A stretch of DNA of 39,457 nucleotides from Saprospiraceae bacterium (GCA_024103195.1 JAGFIW010000242.1:1-39457); one strand, 5' to 3'; shown: positions 15,678 through 25,775, counted from the stretch's first letter. Translations and numbers: made by a program. Notes: a model not told the origin generated them from the letters alone.

Positions 15678-17093
15678 ATGCATTTGACTTTTTGCGGTGC
15701 TGCGCGTGAGGTGACGGGAAGTTGTCACCTCCTTACGCTGGATGACGGATTCCGGATTCTGCTGGATTGCGGCATGTACCAGGGTGACAATGACGCCATG
15801 ATCGGGTTCAATGAAAAATGGCTGTTTGACCCAACCGGGATTGACTGTGTCGTCCTGTCCCATGCCCACATCGACCATTCCGGTCGTCTGCCCAAACTTT
15901 ACAAAGACGGGTTTCGGGGCTATATCTATGCCACCCCGGCCACACACAGTTTGTGCACCATCATGCTGTTGGACAGTGCCAAAATCCAGGAACAGGACGC
16001 CAAATATTATCACAAGATTCATTCGAAACACCATAGAAAAAACAAAGTCCGCGAACCGCTGTACACCCAACAGGATGCATTGGGTGTCCTCAGGCAATTT
16101 GCCGGAGTGCCTTATCACAAATGGATGCGTATCCATCCGGACGTGGAAATCTATTACCGGGATGCCGGTCATATTTTGGGCAGTGCCTCCGTCACCCTTC
16201 GTATCAAACGCAAAAAGCAGGAAGTATATCTGGGATTTACCGGAGATATCGGACGTTGGGACCGCCCCATCCTTCGCGATCCCGAACCGATGAAACCAGT
16301 GGATTACCTCATCAGTGAAAGCACCTATGGAGACCGTCTCCACGAAGAGAAGCCGGCCGAGAAAGAACGCTTCCTTCGCATCCTCCGGGAAACCTGCCTC
16401 GAGCAAAAAGGAAAACTGATCATTCCCGCTTTCAGCATCGGCAAAACGCAGGAGATCATATACCTCATGGATCAGATGGCCAATGACGGGTTGTTGCCTG
16501 AAATTCCGGTATATGTCGATAGTCCGTTATCCACCGGAGCTACTGAAATCTATGCGCTGCACCCGGAGTGTTACGACAGAGAACTCACCGAATACCTCAT
16601 TACGGATTCCAATCCGTTCGGATTCCGCAATCTGATTTTTACCCGAAGTGTGGAAGCTTCCAAGGCCCTGAATGAACGACGCGAACCCTGCGTGATCATC
16701 AGTGCCTCCGGAATGATGAATGCAGGGCGTGTCAAGCACCACCTCGCCAATAATATCGAAAATCCCCAAAATACATTTCTGATGACCGGGTATTGCGCCC
16801 CGGGCACCCAGGGATGGGCCCTCCGGAATGGCGAAAGACGGGTCCATGTTTTCGGCGAGTGGAAAAACATTAACGCGCGAATTGAAATCATGGATTCCTT
16901 CAGCGCACACGGAGACCGGGACGAAATGCGAAAATACCTGACGGGCCATCGGGATTCTACCAGACAGCTTTTCCTGGTTCACGGCACTCTGGATGTACAG
17001 GAGCAATTTGCCGATACCCTCACCAACGACGGCTTCAAGGAAGTGGTGATTCCCAGGCTTGGTGAAAGCTTTGAATTACAAGGTTTGGATTGA
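15678..17093 (+). CDS. Metallo-beta-lactamase/beta-CASP RNA-processing nuclease
   Basis: A 471-residue enzyme of the CPSF73-like beta-CASP family, predicted to cut or trim RNA. The zinc-binding HAHIDH motif is at 62-67, followed by GHILGSASV, an acidic SESTYGDR segment and the C-terminal metal-ligand region around FSAHGDRDEM and FLVHGTLDVQ. The beta-CASP insert lies at about 215-400. The length is normal. It may lead a unit with the lipoprotein gene 27 bp downstream, although the two products have no obvious shared function. Confidence 0.88.
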   Translation: MHLTFCGAAREVTGSCHLLTLDDGFRILLDCGMYQGDNDAMIGFNEKWLFDPTGIDCVVLSHAHIDHSGRLPKLYKDGFRGYIYATPATHSLCTIMLLDSAKIQEQDAKYYHKIHSKHHRKNKVREPLYTQQDALGVLRQFAGVPYHKWMRIHPDVEIYYRDAGHILGSASVTLRIKRKKQEVYLGFTGDIGRWDRPILRDPEPMKPVDYLISESTYGDRLHEEKPAEKERFLRILRETCLEQKGKLIIPAFSIGKTQEIIYLMDQMANDGLLPEIPVYVDSPLSTGATEIYALHPECYDRELTEYLITDSNPFGFRNLIFTRSVEASKALNERREPCVIISASGMMNAGRVKHHLANNIENPQNTFLMTGYCAPGTQGWALRNGERRVHVFGEWKNINARIEIMDSFSAHGDRDEMRKYLTGHRDSTRQLFLVHGTLDVQEQFADTLTNDGFKEVVIPRLGESFELQGLD

Positions 17094-17120
17094 CCTTTTT
17101 CATTTCATAAACGAGAACGT

Positions 17121-18641
17121 ATGTTCAGGCAATTATCTTTCTTTTTGCTGAGTGGCAGTATGTTGCTTCTTGGGTCTGGATGCAACAAAGAATTCGACCA
17201 GATCGCTTTCGAACCCGAATTGGCCATTCCTCTTTTCACCTCATCCAGTTCGCTGGCCGATCTTTTCGGGGAAGATACCGACAGTTCCTCACTGGTCCTG
17301 GCCCCTGACGGAAGCATGACGCTTGTTTACAGAGGCGATCTGGTGCGCAGGGAAGGAAGTGAGATTTTCAATGCCATACCTCCATTTCCGGGTGTCATGA
17401 CTGACACATTCCTGTCTGCTCCTTTTACTTTGGAAAATAAGATCAACATTATTCGCGCTCATTTTACCAGCGGCAATATTTATGTCCAGGTCAATTCGGA
17501 TATCCCGGAAGATCTGGATTTCATACTTGAATTTCCCGATGTGAGCAAAGACGGACAAGTCCTGCGTATTATCGGAGAAGTCGATTACACCGGCAATCTG
17601 CCTGCTGTTGCGGTCTTTCCCGTCAATGACTTGAACGGGTATGACATCCAACTGGACGGACTGGAGGTGAATGTCCGCTATATCGCGACCAAAAAATCCA
17701 CCGGAGAACGCGTCAAACTTCCCTCCGTCGGATTTCTCATCACCAACATTACCTTCAGTTATCTCGAGGGATATTTTGGCTATGAGGTTCACCAGATCGA
17801 CCGCGATACCATTACCATGGACATTTTCAAAAATGTCATCCAGGGCAATCTCGAATTTGCCGATCCCAAAGTGACCATCCTGGTGGACAATTCCTTCGGA
17901 TTTCCTTTGCGATCTCAGGTTTCCGTTTTGCGCCTCAGCAATGAAACCCAATCCGCCGATCTGGAAAGTCCGCTTGTCGAATCGGGATTTGACTTCCTGT
18001 ATCCCTCCCTGGCGGAAGCAGGGCAGACCAAAAGGACCACTTTTTATTTCGATCGTCACAATTCCAACATAAGGGACATCTTCCACCTTTATCCAACCTA
18101 TCTGGACTACCAGATTAACGCCATCTCCAACCCCGACGAAATTGTCAATCTCATCGGGTTTACCACAGACAGTTCCTATTTCGCTCTGAGCGTTCAGGTT
18201 GAGTTGCCTTTGATCGGAACCGCCTCGGAATTCGAAGAGTCAAAATCGTATGCGGTTGACTTTTCGGGTCTCAAAGACATATACGAGGCCGAACTGAAAC
18301 TGGTGACCGAAAACGGGATACCTGTCGAAATTGATGCTCAGGCCACATTGTTGGACGAGGCGGGCAATGAATTGGGTCAGCTGCTCAATGAATATACACG
18401 GATTCTCCAGGCGGCACCGGTGGGGCCTGACGGAATGTCCGTGGGTACTACCCGACAGGAAACCTACATTCCCGCCGATGCCACCCTGATGGAAAAATTG
18501 CGAATGGCTCGCCAGATACGCGTGGACGCACGCTTTTCAACGGCCCAAATGGGCCAGCAGGACGTTACCGTCCGGCACACGGACCGGGTAGACATCCGAA
18601 TGGGCATCCGTGCCAAACTGAACCAAAAACTCGGCGAATAA
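17121..18641 (+). CDS. Large hypothetical lipoprotein
   Basis: A 506-residue predicted lipoprotein: signal segment with lipobox LGSGC, Cys21. The rest is soluble and rich in beta-type segments, with no catalytic motif that I recognise. It lies 29 bp before a DUF5723 outer-membrane beta-barrel gene and is probably its partner at the cell envelope, but the function is unknown. The frame is intact, and no Shine-Dalgarno is visible. Confidence 0.8.
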   Translation: MFRQLSFFLLSGSMLLLGSGCNKEFDQIAFEPELAIPLFTSSSSLADLFGEDTDSSSLVLAPDGSMTLVYRGDLVRREGSEIFNAIPPFPGVMTDTFLSAPFTLENKINIIRAHFTSGNIYVQVNSDIPEDLDFILEFPDVSKDGQVLRIIGEVDYTGNLPAVAVFPVNDLNGYDIQLDGLEVNVRYIATKKSTGERVKLPSVGFLITNITFSYLEGYFGYEVHQIDRDTITMDIFKNVIQGNLEFADPKVTILVDNSFGFPLRSQVSVLRLSNETQSADLESPLVESGFDFLYPSLAEAGQTKRTTFYFDRHNSNIRDIFHLYPTYLDYQINAISNPDEIVNLIGFTTDSSYFALSVQVELPLIGTASEFEESKSYAVDFSGLKDIYEAELKLVTENGIPVEIDAQATLLDEAGNELGQLLNEYTRILQAAPVGPDGMSVGTTRQETYIPADATLMEKLRMARQIRVDARFSTAQMGQQDVTVRHTDRVDIRMGIRAKLNQKLGE

Positions 18642-18670
18642 ATCGTTTTCCCCTTTTCATTCCACCGTCT

Positions 18671-19996
18671 ATGAACCTCTCCCTGATATTTCGCTCTTCC
18701 CTGACATTTGGCTTGATTGGATTTTTCCTTGGCACTGCGAATGCACAGTTGGTCCAAAGTCTTTGGCATGCCGATCATATCGGTTATCGCCTGCCCGGAA
18801 CAGTTCCGAAGGAAAAACTGGTCTTCACCCTTCCATCGTACGGAATGGGTATTTATAATTCAGGTTTCAGTTTCAATGATCTTGTTGTCTCCTCCACGCA
18901 AAATGTGTACGAATTTGATGTGGATGGCATACTCGCCAAGCTGGATGAAGAAAATACGCTGGCGATAGGCGGGAGTCTGCAAACGTTAGGGGTTGGATGG
19001 AAAATAAACAACCTGTGGCTGGAGGCGGGCCATCAGATCCGGTTCGAGAATTTCCTTTTCTATCCCCGGGATTTATTCAGCGTTTTTTTCAAAGGCAACG
19101 CTTCTTATATCGGCCAGACGGCCGACCTGGGCCTCAAAGTATCCAGCTTCAATTACAGTGAAATATATGCCGGAGCCGCTTTGGAGTGGGAAAACTTCAG
19201 TGCCGGTGCCCGCGTCAAACTCCTGCATGGCGCATTGGCTGCTAATACGGAAAGAGGCAAACTGGATCTTTACACCAGCGATGATGTGTATCAACTCACG
19301 CTCCAAAGCGATTACCTGCTCCACACCTCGCCTGAGCTGGACATCCTGAAAGGAGAAGATGCCAATATTGAAATGGGATTGCAGGATTTCACGTTGCGCG
19401 ACATGTTGTCCCGCAACGCCGGATTTGCTTTCGACCTCGGAGCTTCTGCCCGCATAGGAGAGCGGTTCAGACTGGATGGTGCCATCATGGATATCGGCCA
19501 GATACGATGGAAGGATGACCTCGTCAGTTACCGCTCCATGAAAACCATTCAGTATGATGGATTTCAGTTTAATTCCCTGTTTTCGGATGATTCGCTCAGT
19601 TTGATCGGCGCTCTGGACACCCTGCAGGAACTGCTGGCCTTTGAAGAAGAGCAGGGCCAACCTTTCACGACCCGGTTGCCCTGGCATTTTCAGGTGGGTG
19701 GAAGGTATGAGGCTCTCTCATGGCTCAATGTCAGCGCTCTGTTTTTTGGCCAAAAACGGCCCGAGCGGATGTATTCCGGATTTTCACTGGGCGCCAATGC
19801 CCGCATTGGCAACGTTTGGGAGTTTGGACTGACTTATTCGGCGTATTCCCGGACTTATGACAACATCGGTGCCCATACCCTGCTTCGCCTTGGGCCGCTG
19901 CGCATCTATGCAGCTTCAGACAATATTGTATCCCTGTTCACGCTGGACGACAGCCGGTATGCCAACGGCAGAGCAGGTCTTCAACTGGCCTTCTGA
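18671..19996 (+). CDS. DUF5723-family outer-membrane protein
   Basis: A 441-residue exported protein. The signal peptide (1-25) ends TANA before Gln26. The mature protein is an aromatic-rich, alternating beta-strand protein ending in LQLAF with a C-terminal Phe, typical of an outer-membrane barrel. The overall pattern (YGMGIYNSGFSFNDL, LGVGWKINN, NAGFAFDLGASARI) matches the Bacteroidota DUF5723 family, whose role is unknown. It follows the large lipoprotein gene, so the pair may form an outer-membrane complex. Confidence 0.78.
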   Translation: MNLSLIFRSSLTFGLIGFFLGTANAQLVQSLWHADHIGYRLPGTVPKEKLVFTLPSYGMGIYNSGFSFNDLVVSSTQNVYEFDVDGILAKLDEENTLAIGGSLQTLGVGWKINNLWLEAGHQIRFENFLFYPRDLFSVFFKGNASYIGQTADLGLKVSSFNYSEIYAGAALEWENFSAGARVKLLHGALAANTERGKLDLYTSDDVYQLTLQSDYLLHTSPELDILKGEDANIEMGLQDFTLRDMLSRNAGFAFDLGASARIGERFRLDGAIMDIGQIRWKDDLVSYRSMKTIQYDGFQFNSLFSDDSLSLIGALDTLQELLAFEEEQGQPFTTRLPWHFQVGGRYEALSWLNVSALFFGQKRPERMYSGFSLGANARIGNVWEFGLTYSAYSRTYDNIGAHTLLRLGPLRIYAASDNIVSLFTLDDSRYANGRAGLQLAF

Positions 19997-20050
19997 GGCT
20001 CGGGCCGGCCAGGATTTTGATGATGCCGGGGTCCGGCGCCGGGTTTGGTT

Positions 20051-20058
20051 TATCTTTC
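20051..20058 (+). promoter_or_regulatory. -7 element candidate for the 60-aa membrane protein
   Basis: TATCTTTC differs from TAnnTTTG only at the last base and lies 16 bases before ATG 20075. Confidence 0.4.
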
Positions 20059-20074
20059 GGCATAAATAGTAGTT

Positions 20075-20257
20075 ATGGGACATCAAGCTGCAAGGGCGGG
20101 CTCTACAGGAGCCGTATACGGTCTTGGATTCATCGGCGCTGCCGTTTGGTTTATCTCTCAGGCCACAGGATTCTGGGACGGGATACTTGGGTTTCTCAAA
20201 GCGTTGGTTTGGCCGGCCATGCTGGTCTATCATGCCCTGAAGTTTGTTGGCGCCTGA
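20075..20257 (+). CDS. Small conserved-looking membrane protein (60 aa)
   Basis: A 60-residue protein with hydrophobic helices around 14-30 and 38-57. Its pattern GAVYGLGFIGAAVWFI ... FWDGILGFLKALVWPAMLVY resembles small uncharacterised membrane proteins that I recall from several phyla. Gly-rich first helix and a Lys-Ala-x-x-Trp-Pro motif in the second are the notable points. It stands alone, converging with lptC 15 bp away, and has its own promoter-like element. No function can be assigned. Confidence 0.7.
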   Translation: MGHQAARAGSTGAVYGLGFIGAAVWFISQATGFWDGILGFLKALVWPAMLVYHALKFVGA

Positions 20258-20272
20258 ACGAAACACTACTTA

Positions 20273-20860
20273 TTACTCCCTGAGGATTACCCTGCCTTCC
20301 GGGGCAAATATCCGCCTGAAGGAGAAGTCCTGATTGGCCTCAAACCCCATTCCCCATACCTTTTCTTCCGGCGTGGTGAAAAGAACGAATTTGCGGGTGA
20401 AAACCCGATCGTTTTCCTCGTCCCAAATCAATTCCTCCGTCTCGAGTTTTTCGCCGGCCGGATTGTGAAAAACGACATTGCCAATTCCTTTGATCCGCTT
20501 TTTCCGCGGGTCGCGAATACCGAAATCGGCTATCAGTGTACCCGACTCACTTCCATCCGGTTCATAAAAGATAACCTTGACCCCTTCGGGAAATTCCTCT
20601 TTCTCCTCCTGGCGTTTCAGGTATTTGACGAGCTTGGGACCCTCCACACGGGCGCGCAAACGCAATGAGTCGCTGTACATCAATACCACATCCCGGACAA
20701 TTTCGACATCGCCTTCCATCAGGAGGGGATCGGGTGGGGTATCCACCGGTTTCTTTTCACAGCCCGCCACCCAAATGGCCAGGACAACTGCGATCATCAG
20801 ACCTGCCAACTGCCTGACTGTCGTCGGGGCAGGGCGGGGTGTCCCCTTTGGTTTATCCAT
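20273..20860 (-). CDS. lptC: LptC-like LPS export lipoprotein
   Basis: A 195-residue protein with an N-terminal hydrophobic segment (about 16-33) ending in a possible lipobox VAGC (Cys34). The LptC-like beta-jellyroll follows (about 45-190): DSLRLRARVEGPKL, GVKVIFYEPDG, LIADFGIRDPRKKRIKGIGNVV and TEELIWDEENDRVFT are typical of the family. It would bridge lipopolysaccharide from the LptBFG transporter to the LptA bridge in the periplasm. It begins 12 bp after the mutase gene, so it is likely in the same transcript, an unusual partner for a metabolic enzyme. Confidence 0.82.
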   Translation of the reverse strand: MDKPKGTPRPAPTTVRQLAGLMIAVVLAIWVAGCEKKPVDTPPDPLLMEGDVEIVRDVVLMYSDSLRLRARVEGPKLVKYLKRQEEKEEFPEGVKVIFYEPDGSESGTLIADFGIRDPRKKRIKGIGNVVFHNPAGEKLETEELIWDEENDRVFTRKFVLFTTPEEKVWGMGFEANQDFSFRRIFAPEGRVILRE

Positions 20861-20872
20861 CTGGCCCGTGCA

Positions 20873-23800
20873 TTACATATTGCGGCGGTACTGACCACCC
20901 ACTTCATACAAAGCGTGGGTAATCTGGCCCAGTGAACATTGTTTGACGGCCTCCATCAGCGCATTGAATACATTCTCATTGTGCAGGGCAGCCTTCTGCA
21001 GACGGAGAAGCGATTCCGAACTTGTCGCGTCCATGGCCTGATGCTGGTTTTTCAAATGAGTGATCTGGGCCTCCTTCTCCTCCGCGGTGGACCGGATGAC
21101 TTCGCGGGGAATGACGGTCGGCGATCCATCCGGTGAAAGGAAGGTATTGACGCCGATAATCGGATATTCACCGCTGTGTTTCAGGGTCTCGTAATAAAGA
21201 CTTTCTTCCTGGATTTTGCTGCGTTGGTACATGGTTTCCATAGCCCCTAAAACACCGCCCCTTTCGGTGATCCGGTCAAATTCCGATAATACTGCCTCCT
21301 CAACCAGATCGGTAAGCTCTTCAATGATAAAGGAACCCTGCAGTGGATTTTCGTTTTTGGCCAGGCCCAGTTCGTGATTGATGATCATCTGGATCGCTAC
21401 CGCACGCCGGACGCTCTCTTCGGTAGGCGTGGTGATCGCCTCATCATAGGCGTTGGTATGCAATGAATTGCAATTGTCATAGATGGCATAGAGCGCTTGC
21501 AACGTCGTGCGGATATCGTTGAAAGATATTTCCTGAGCGTGCAGGCTGCGGCCGGAGGTCTGGATGTGATATTTCAATTTCTGGGAACGGTCATTGGCCC
21601 CGTACTTTTCCTTCATGGCTTTGGCCCATATCCGTCGGGCCACACGGCCGATCACGGCATATTCAGGATCCACACCATTGGAAAAGAAAAAAGACAAGTT
21701 GGGCGCAAAATCGTCGATGTGCATTCCCCTTGACAAATAATACTCCACAAAAGTGAACCCGTTGGCCAGGGTGAAGGCGAGCTGAGAAATGGGATTGGCA
21801 CCGGCCTCGGCAATGTGATAACCTGAAATCGATACGGAATAAAAATTCCTGACCTGATGCCGGATGAAATATTCCTGCACGTCTCCCATCAATTTCAGAG
21901 AAAATTCCGTAGAGAAAATGCACGTATTCTGGGCTTGATCTTCTTTCAGGATATCCGCTTGTACGGTGCCCCGCACCGCAGCCAGGGCCTTGGCTTTCAG
22001 GGCTGCGTAAACCTCCGGTTCCAGTACCTGATCCCCTGTCAGTCCCAGAAGGAGCAGCCCCAGGCCATTATGGCCTTGCGGGAGTTCGCCGACATAACGC
22101 GGGCGCGGAAGCCCCCTGTCATCATAAAGGGTTTTCAGTCTGGCCTCCACTCGGTTTTCCAACCCGTGTTCCCGGATATATAATTCGCATTGCTGATCAA
22201 TGGCCGCATTCATAAAAAAAGCGCAAATCGTGGCGGCGGGCCCGTTGATGGTCATGCTGACCGATGTACGGGGATCGCAGAGATCGAAGCCGGAATACAA
22301 TTTTTTGGCATCGTCCAGAGAGCAAACGCTTACGCCTGAATTGCCGATCTTGCCGTAAATATCCGGCCGGTGGTCGGGATCCTCGCCGTAGAGGGTGACC
22401 GAATCAAAGGCCGTTGAAAGCCGGTTGGCCGGCATGTCGATGGAGAGATAATGGAAACGGCGATTGGTCCGTTCCGGGCCTCCTTCACCGGCAAACATGC
22501 GGGTCGGGTCCTCTTCCTTGCGCTTGAAGGGAAATACCCCGGCCGTGTAAGGAAATTCCCCGGGCGCATTCTCCTGTAGGTTCCAGCGAAGAATTTCTCC
22601 CCAATCTTCAAATCTGGGCAGGATCACTTTAGGAATTCGTGTATGGGAAAGAGATGACGTGTACGTGGGCACACGGATTTCCCGTCCCCGCACCGTATAG
22701 ACGAACTCCTCCGCCGCGTAGTTGGCCTTTCGGCCCTCCCATTCCTGCAGAATTTGCCAGCAGGACCGATCGAGTTCCTGTTCCTTTTCCCGGTAGGTCT
22801 TTTGGAGGATCTCCAGCCATTCGGGCGCCGGAGTGTCCTGCCTGCCCAGCAGATCCAGGGTCTGCCGTAGTCCGTACAACTGACGGGCGATGACTACCTG
22901 CTCCTGGACCCACTGGTCATACCGCCGGTTGTTTTCACTGATCTCGGACAAATATCTGGTCCGGTTGGGCGGGATGATATAGATCTTTTCGCTCATCTCT
23001 TCACCCGGCTGGAAGCTCGAGTGAAGGTCGGCACCTGTGCGTTCGGCCACAATATCCATCAGTCGCCGGTACAGCTGATTGGCACCCGGATCGTTGAATT
23101 GGGAGGCAATGGTCCCAATGACCGGCATGTTTTCCACCGGCTGGTCCCATAGCTGGTGGTTGCGCTGGTATTGTTTGCGCACATCACGCAGGGCATCCAA
23201 AGCACCCCGCTTGTCAAATTTGTTGATCGCAATGATGTCGGCAAAATCCAACATGTCTATCTTCTCCAGCTGGGTAGCAGCTCCGTATTCGGGCGTCATC
23301 ACATAGAGCGATACATCCGAATGATCCACAATCTCGGTATCCGACTGCCCGATACCCGAAGTCTCCAGAATGATCATGTCATAACCGGCAGCCTTGAGCA
23401 CGGTAAGGGCGGATTGGACATGCGCACTGAGCGCGAGGTTGCTCTGACGGGTAGCCAGTGATCGCATGAAGGTTCTGGGGTGGTTGACGGCATTCATCCG
23501 AATGCGGTCACCCAGCAAAGCTCCTCCCGTTTTGCGTTTGGAAGGGTCGACCGAAAGGATGGCGATGGATTTGTCCTTGAAGTCGATCAGAAAACGGCGA
23601 ATCATCTCGTCCACCAGGGAGGATTTTCCGGCGCCGCCCGTCCCGGTTATGCCAAGAACAGGTATCGTCTTGCCTGCCAGCCCCTTCTGCAGATCCTGCA
23701 CCCAGGAGGCACTTTCTTCCGGAAAATTCTCCACGGCGGAAATCATTCGGGCCACAATCCCCGGACGGGAATGGTGGAGCTTTCCGATCTCCCCGTTGAG

Positions 23801-24250
23801 GTTTTGACCGACCGGATAGTCACATTGCTGCAACACATCATTGATCATGCCCTGAAGCCCCAGATGACGACCGTCGTCGGGGGAATAGATGCGCGAAATC
23901 CCGTAGCGATGCAGTTCTTCAATCTCCGAGGGCAGGATGGTGCCGCCCCCACCGCCAAAGATTTTGATATGCCCCGCTCCCCGGTCCTTGAGCAGGTCAT
24001 GCATGTATTTGAAATACTCATTGTGGCCGCCCTGGTAGGACGTAATGGCAATGCCCTGTGCGTCCTCCTGGATCGCGGCATCCACGATCTCCTGGACCGA
24101 TCGGTTGTGGCCGAGATGTATGATCTCGGCGCCCGAGCTCTGCATGATGCGCCGCATGATGTTGATCGCGGCATCATGCCCGTCAAACAGGGAAGCCGCC
24201 GTGACGATCCGGATCTTGTGGCTGGCCTGGTAAGGGGCAATTTTATCCAT
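20873..24250 (-). CDS. icmF: Fused isobutyryl-CoA mutase-type protein (IcmF)
   Basis: A 1125-residue adenosylcobalamin enzyme in which the B12 domain, its GTPase chaperone and the mutase barrel are one chain. The N-terminal B12 domain (about 12-145) has the cobalt ligand His25 in DGHDAA. The MeaB-like GTPase (about 190-410) has P-loop [12 protein letters not shown] (200-211) and NKFD. The catalytic domain runs from about 555 to the end ([40 protein letters not shown]). The domain order B12-GTPase-mutase is that of IcmF, which isomerises branched acyl-CoAs such as isobutyryl-CoA/butyryl-CoA. Separate two-subunit methylmalonyl-CoA mutases have another layout. Exact substrate preference is not proven. 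Confidence 0.9.
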   Translation of the reverse strand: MDKIAPYQASHKIRIVTAASLFDGHDAAINIMRRIMQSSGAEIIHLGHNRSVQEIVDAAIQEDAQGIAITSYQGGHNEYFKYMHDLLKDRGAGHIKIFGGGGGTILPSEIEELHRYGISRIYSPDDGRHLGLQGMINDVLQQCDYPVGQNLNGEIGKLHHSRPGIVARMISAVENFPEESASWVQDLQKGLAGKTIPVLGITGTGGAGKSSLVDEMIRRFLIDFKDKSIAILSVDPSKRKTGGALLGDRIRMNAVNHPRTFMRSLATRQSNLALSAHVQSALTVLKAAGYDMIILETSGIGQSDTEIVDHSDVSLYVMTPEYGAATQLEKIDMLDFADIIAINKFDKRGALDALRDVRKQYQRNHQLWDQPVENMPVIGTIASQFNDPGANQLYRRLMDIVAERTGADLHSSFQPGEEMSEKIYIIPPNRTRYLSEISENNRRYDQWVQEQVVIARQLYGLRQTLDLLGRQDTPAPEWLEILQKTYREKEQELDRSCWQILQEWEGRKANYAAEEFVYTVRGREIRVPTYTSSLSHTRIPKVILPRFEDWGEILRWNLQENAPGEFPYTAGVFPFKRKEEDPTRMFAGEGGPERTNRRFHYLSIDMPANRLSTAFDSVTLYGEDPDHRPDIYGKIGNSGVSVCSLDDAKKLYSGFDLCDPRTSVSMTINGPAATICAFFMNAAIDQQCELYIREHGLENRVEARLKTLYDDRGLPRPRYVGELPQGHNGLGLLLLGLTGDQVLEPEVYAALKAKALAAVRGTVQADILKEDQAQNTCIFSTEFSLKLMGDVQEYFIRHQVRNFYSVSISGYHIAEAGANPISQLAFTLANGFTFVEYYLSRGMHIDDFAPNLSFFFSNGVDPEYAVIGRVARRIWAKAMKEKYGANDRSQKLKYHIQTSGRSLHAQEISFNDIRTTLQALYAIYDNCNSLHTNAYDEAITTPTEESVRRAVAIQMIINHELGLAKNENPLQGSFIIEELTDLVEEAVLSEFDRITERGGVLGAMETMYQRSKIQEESLYYETLKHSGEYPIIGVNTFLSPDGSPTVIPREVIRSTAEEKEAQITHLKNQHQAMDATSSESLLRLQKAALHNENVFNALMEAVKQCSLGQITHALYEVGGQYRRNM

Positions 24251-24303
24251 GAACTATGCCTTTCAATGACTGGAATTCCGATGAAAAACCGGAGAGGGAC
24301 CTA

Positions 24304-24311
24304 CAAAGATA
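24304..24311 (-). promoter_or_regulatory. -7 element for icmF-lptC
   Basis: TATCTTTG on the minus strand matches TAnnTTTG exactly, in the 66-bp gap between the Nudix gene and icmF. It predicts a leader of about 48 nt. No -33 TTG is well placed. Confidence 0.55.
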
Positions 24312-24316
24312 GGGTT

Positions 24317-25000
24317 TCAGGGTATGGATACGGTATCGTCCCACCACAACAAAAACTCGCTCATTATCATGGCGGTGGCTCCCCAAAGCACCTGACCTCC
24401 GATATCGAAGTAGGGTACATCGCGTAGAGTAATGCCCGGGAATACAGGCAAATCCGTTCGCTTAATGTTGGCTTTTTCCATGAAATGCCGCAGCGGCACC
24501 TCCAGAATGGACTCGACCTCCGACTCCTGCTTGCGGAAAGCAGGAGTCGCCGGGGTGACCCCCAAAAAGGGATGGACGTGAAACCGGCTCACCGGGATTT
24601 TCAAAGGGGTTAGCGGAGTGACCAACCGGACACTTTCCGGGCTGATCCCTACCTCCTCACTGGCCTCCCGCAAGGCGCTGGCAGATAAATCGGCATCGCC
24701 TTCTTCCCACTTGCCGCCAGGAAATCCGATTTGACCCCGGTGGCGGTCGCGCTGGTCCCGATCGGTACGCCGGATCAGGACCGTACAAGCCTCCCCATCC
24801 CTGGGATACACCAGGAACAATACCGCGGCTGGCCGAAAATCCCGGTCATCTATCCCCCCCACAGGCAAGCGGTTGCCATGGGCCATCCGGTACTGTGCCT
24901 TCTCCCCGGGAAGAGGATGCTCCATTCTGGAAGCCAACATCAGCTCAAAGGTCGACCAGTCCAAACGATGATTTTCATCCATAACACAAAAACGGGTCAT
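24317..25000 (-). CDS. Nudix hydrolase, CoA-pyrophosphatase type
   Basis: A 227-residue Nudix protein. The box GGKWEEGDADLSASALREAS EEVG (95-118) holds all consensus acids, preceded by RDRHRGQIGFPGG, which is characteristic of the CoA diphosphatase (NudL/PCD1-like) subgroup. It would cleave CoA or acyl-CoA to a phosphopantetheine product and 3',5'-ADP. It lies just upstream of a CoA-dependent mutase on the same strand, which fits CoA metabolism but does not prove a link. The start could be ATG 25000 or 24982. It follows the unknown gene by 6 bp. Confidence 0.85.
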   Translation of the reverse strand: MTRFCVMDENHRLDWSTFELMLASRMEHPLPGEKAQYRMAHGNRLPVGGIDDRDFRPAAVLFLVYPRDGEACTVLIRRTDRDQRDRHRGQIGFPGGKWEEGDADLSASALREASEEVGISPESVRLVTPLTPLKIPVSRFHVHPFLGVTPATPAFRKQESEVESILEVPLRHFMEKANIKRTDLPVFPGITLRDVPYFDIGGQVLWGATAMIMSEFLLWWDDTVSIP

Positions 25001-25006
25001 CGGGGT

Positions 25007-25687
25007 TTACACAAGACGATCCTTTCCGAATGCGACGTAACGGACAAAATCCCACACGATCCATGGCGATCCGTTTGAAAATCTACCGGCATCCAATTCC
25101 TGCCAGGCCTTTGACCAGGCGGGATCCTGATCCATGATTCCCCGCAGCGTGCGCGCTACCCGGACCCATCGCTCCGGATCGGGCTGAACCGGCAACTCCT
25201 TCACCTGGAAAGCCCGGAGGGCACTTGTAAAGGCCTCATGATCATATGGACCGTATTGGTCGGGGTAACGCAAGGCCAGGTACAACATCACCGTCCCCAC
25301 ATCCTGGTCGTGTCCTGCCAAAAGCGGCCTGCGACCTTCCTCGCAGTACTGGTCAAGCAATTCACCGGACAAATAGATGAACCGGTCGATCCGGCCCGCC
25401 AATGGACGATCGTCCCGAAACAGATCACGGAACATGGCACGTACCTGGTCGGGTTCCATGCGGGCAAAGTGCAAAAGCACCTCCTTGGGCTGGTAAGAGG
25501 TCCGGCTCCACAACCGCCGGCTCACCCCGCTTTGGAGGGATCTGTCGATCATTCCGGCGAGGTCCCCGGCATCCGGATCCCAGTGCCGAACGAATCCGGC
25601 CTGAACGTCCCATACCCAATGGGGAAAGGTGGCCTTCACCATTGGGGTATATTCCCCGAGCTTGTCCCTGATACGTTGGAGTTGCAT
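25007..25687 (-). CDS. Uncharacterised protein (226 aa)
   Basis: A 226-residue soluble protein, rich in Trp, Asp and Arg, with no signal peptide or membrane span. Its HWVWDVQAGFVRHWDPDAGD start and PDQVRAMFRDLFRDDRPLAGRI core loosely recall, from memory, a helical domain found ahead of some McrB-like AAA+ ATPases; no ATPase is present here. I cannot assign a function. ATG 25687 is preferred over TTG 25705. It lies 6 bp ahead of the Nudix gene, divergent from a DUF6029 gene. Confidence 0.7.
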   Translation of the reverse strand: MQLQRIRDKLGEYTPMVKATFPHWVWDVQAGFVRHWDPDAGDLAGMIDRSLQSGVSRRLWSRTSYQPKEVLLHFARMEPDQVRAMFRDLFRDDRPLAGRIDRFIYLSGELLDQYCEEGRRPLLAGHDQDVGTVMLYLALRYPDQYGPYDHEAFTSALRAFQVKELPVQPDPERWVRVARTLRGIMDQDPAWSKAWQELDAGRFSNGSPWIVWDFVRYVAFGKDRLV

Positions 25688-25692
25688 GGCGG

Positions 25693-25700
25693 CAAAGATC
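25693..25700 (-). promoter_or_regulatory. Possible -7 element for the unknown/Nudix pair
   Basis: GATCTTTG on the minus strand is one mismatch from TAnnTTTG and ends five bases before ATG 25687, so the transcript could be leaderless. Confidence 0.32.
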
Positions 25701-25739
25701 AACAATGGGCAGGTCCGGATTTTTCTGGAAGGGAACCGT

Positions 25740-25747
25740 TACCTTTA
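25740..25747 (+). promoter_or_regulatory. Possible -7 element for the DUF6029/Omp28 pair
   Basis: TACCTTTA matches TAnnTTTG except for the last base and lies 28 bases before ATG 25776, in the 88-bp divergent gap. Confidence 0.35.
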
Positions 25748-25775
25748 CCTGCCCATAGCACCCTGGCGAATGGAT

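Noticed and set aside
20026..20043. GC-rich hairpin after the DUF5723 gene as a terminator
   Set aside because: Short GC-rich stem (GCCGG/CCGGC) but no following T-run.
24251..24316. Cobalamin riboswitch ahead of icmF
   Set aside because: The gap is only 66 bp and the predicted leader about 48 nt, far too short for a B12 riboswitch; no B12-box seen.
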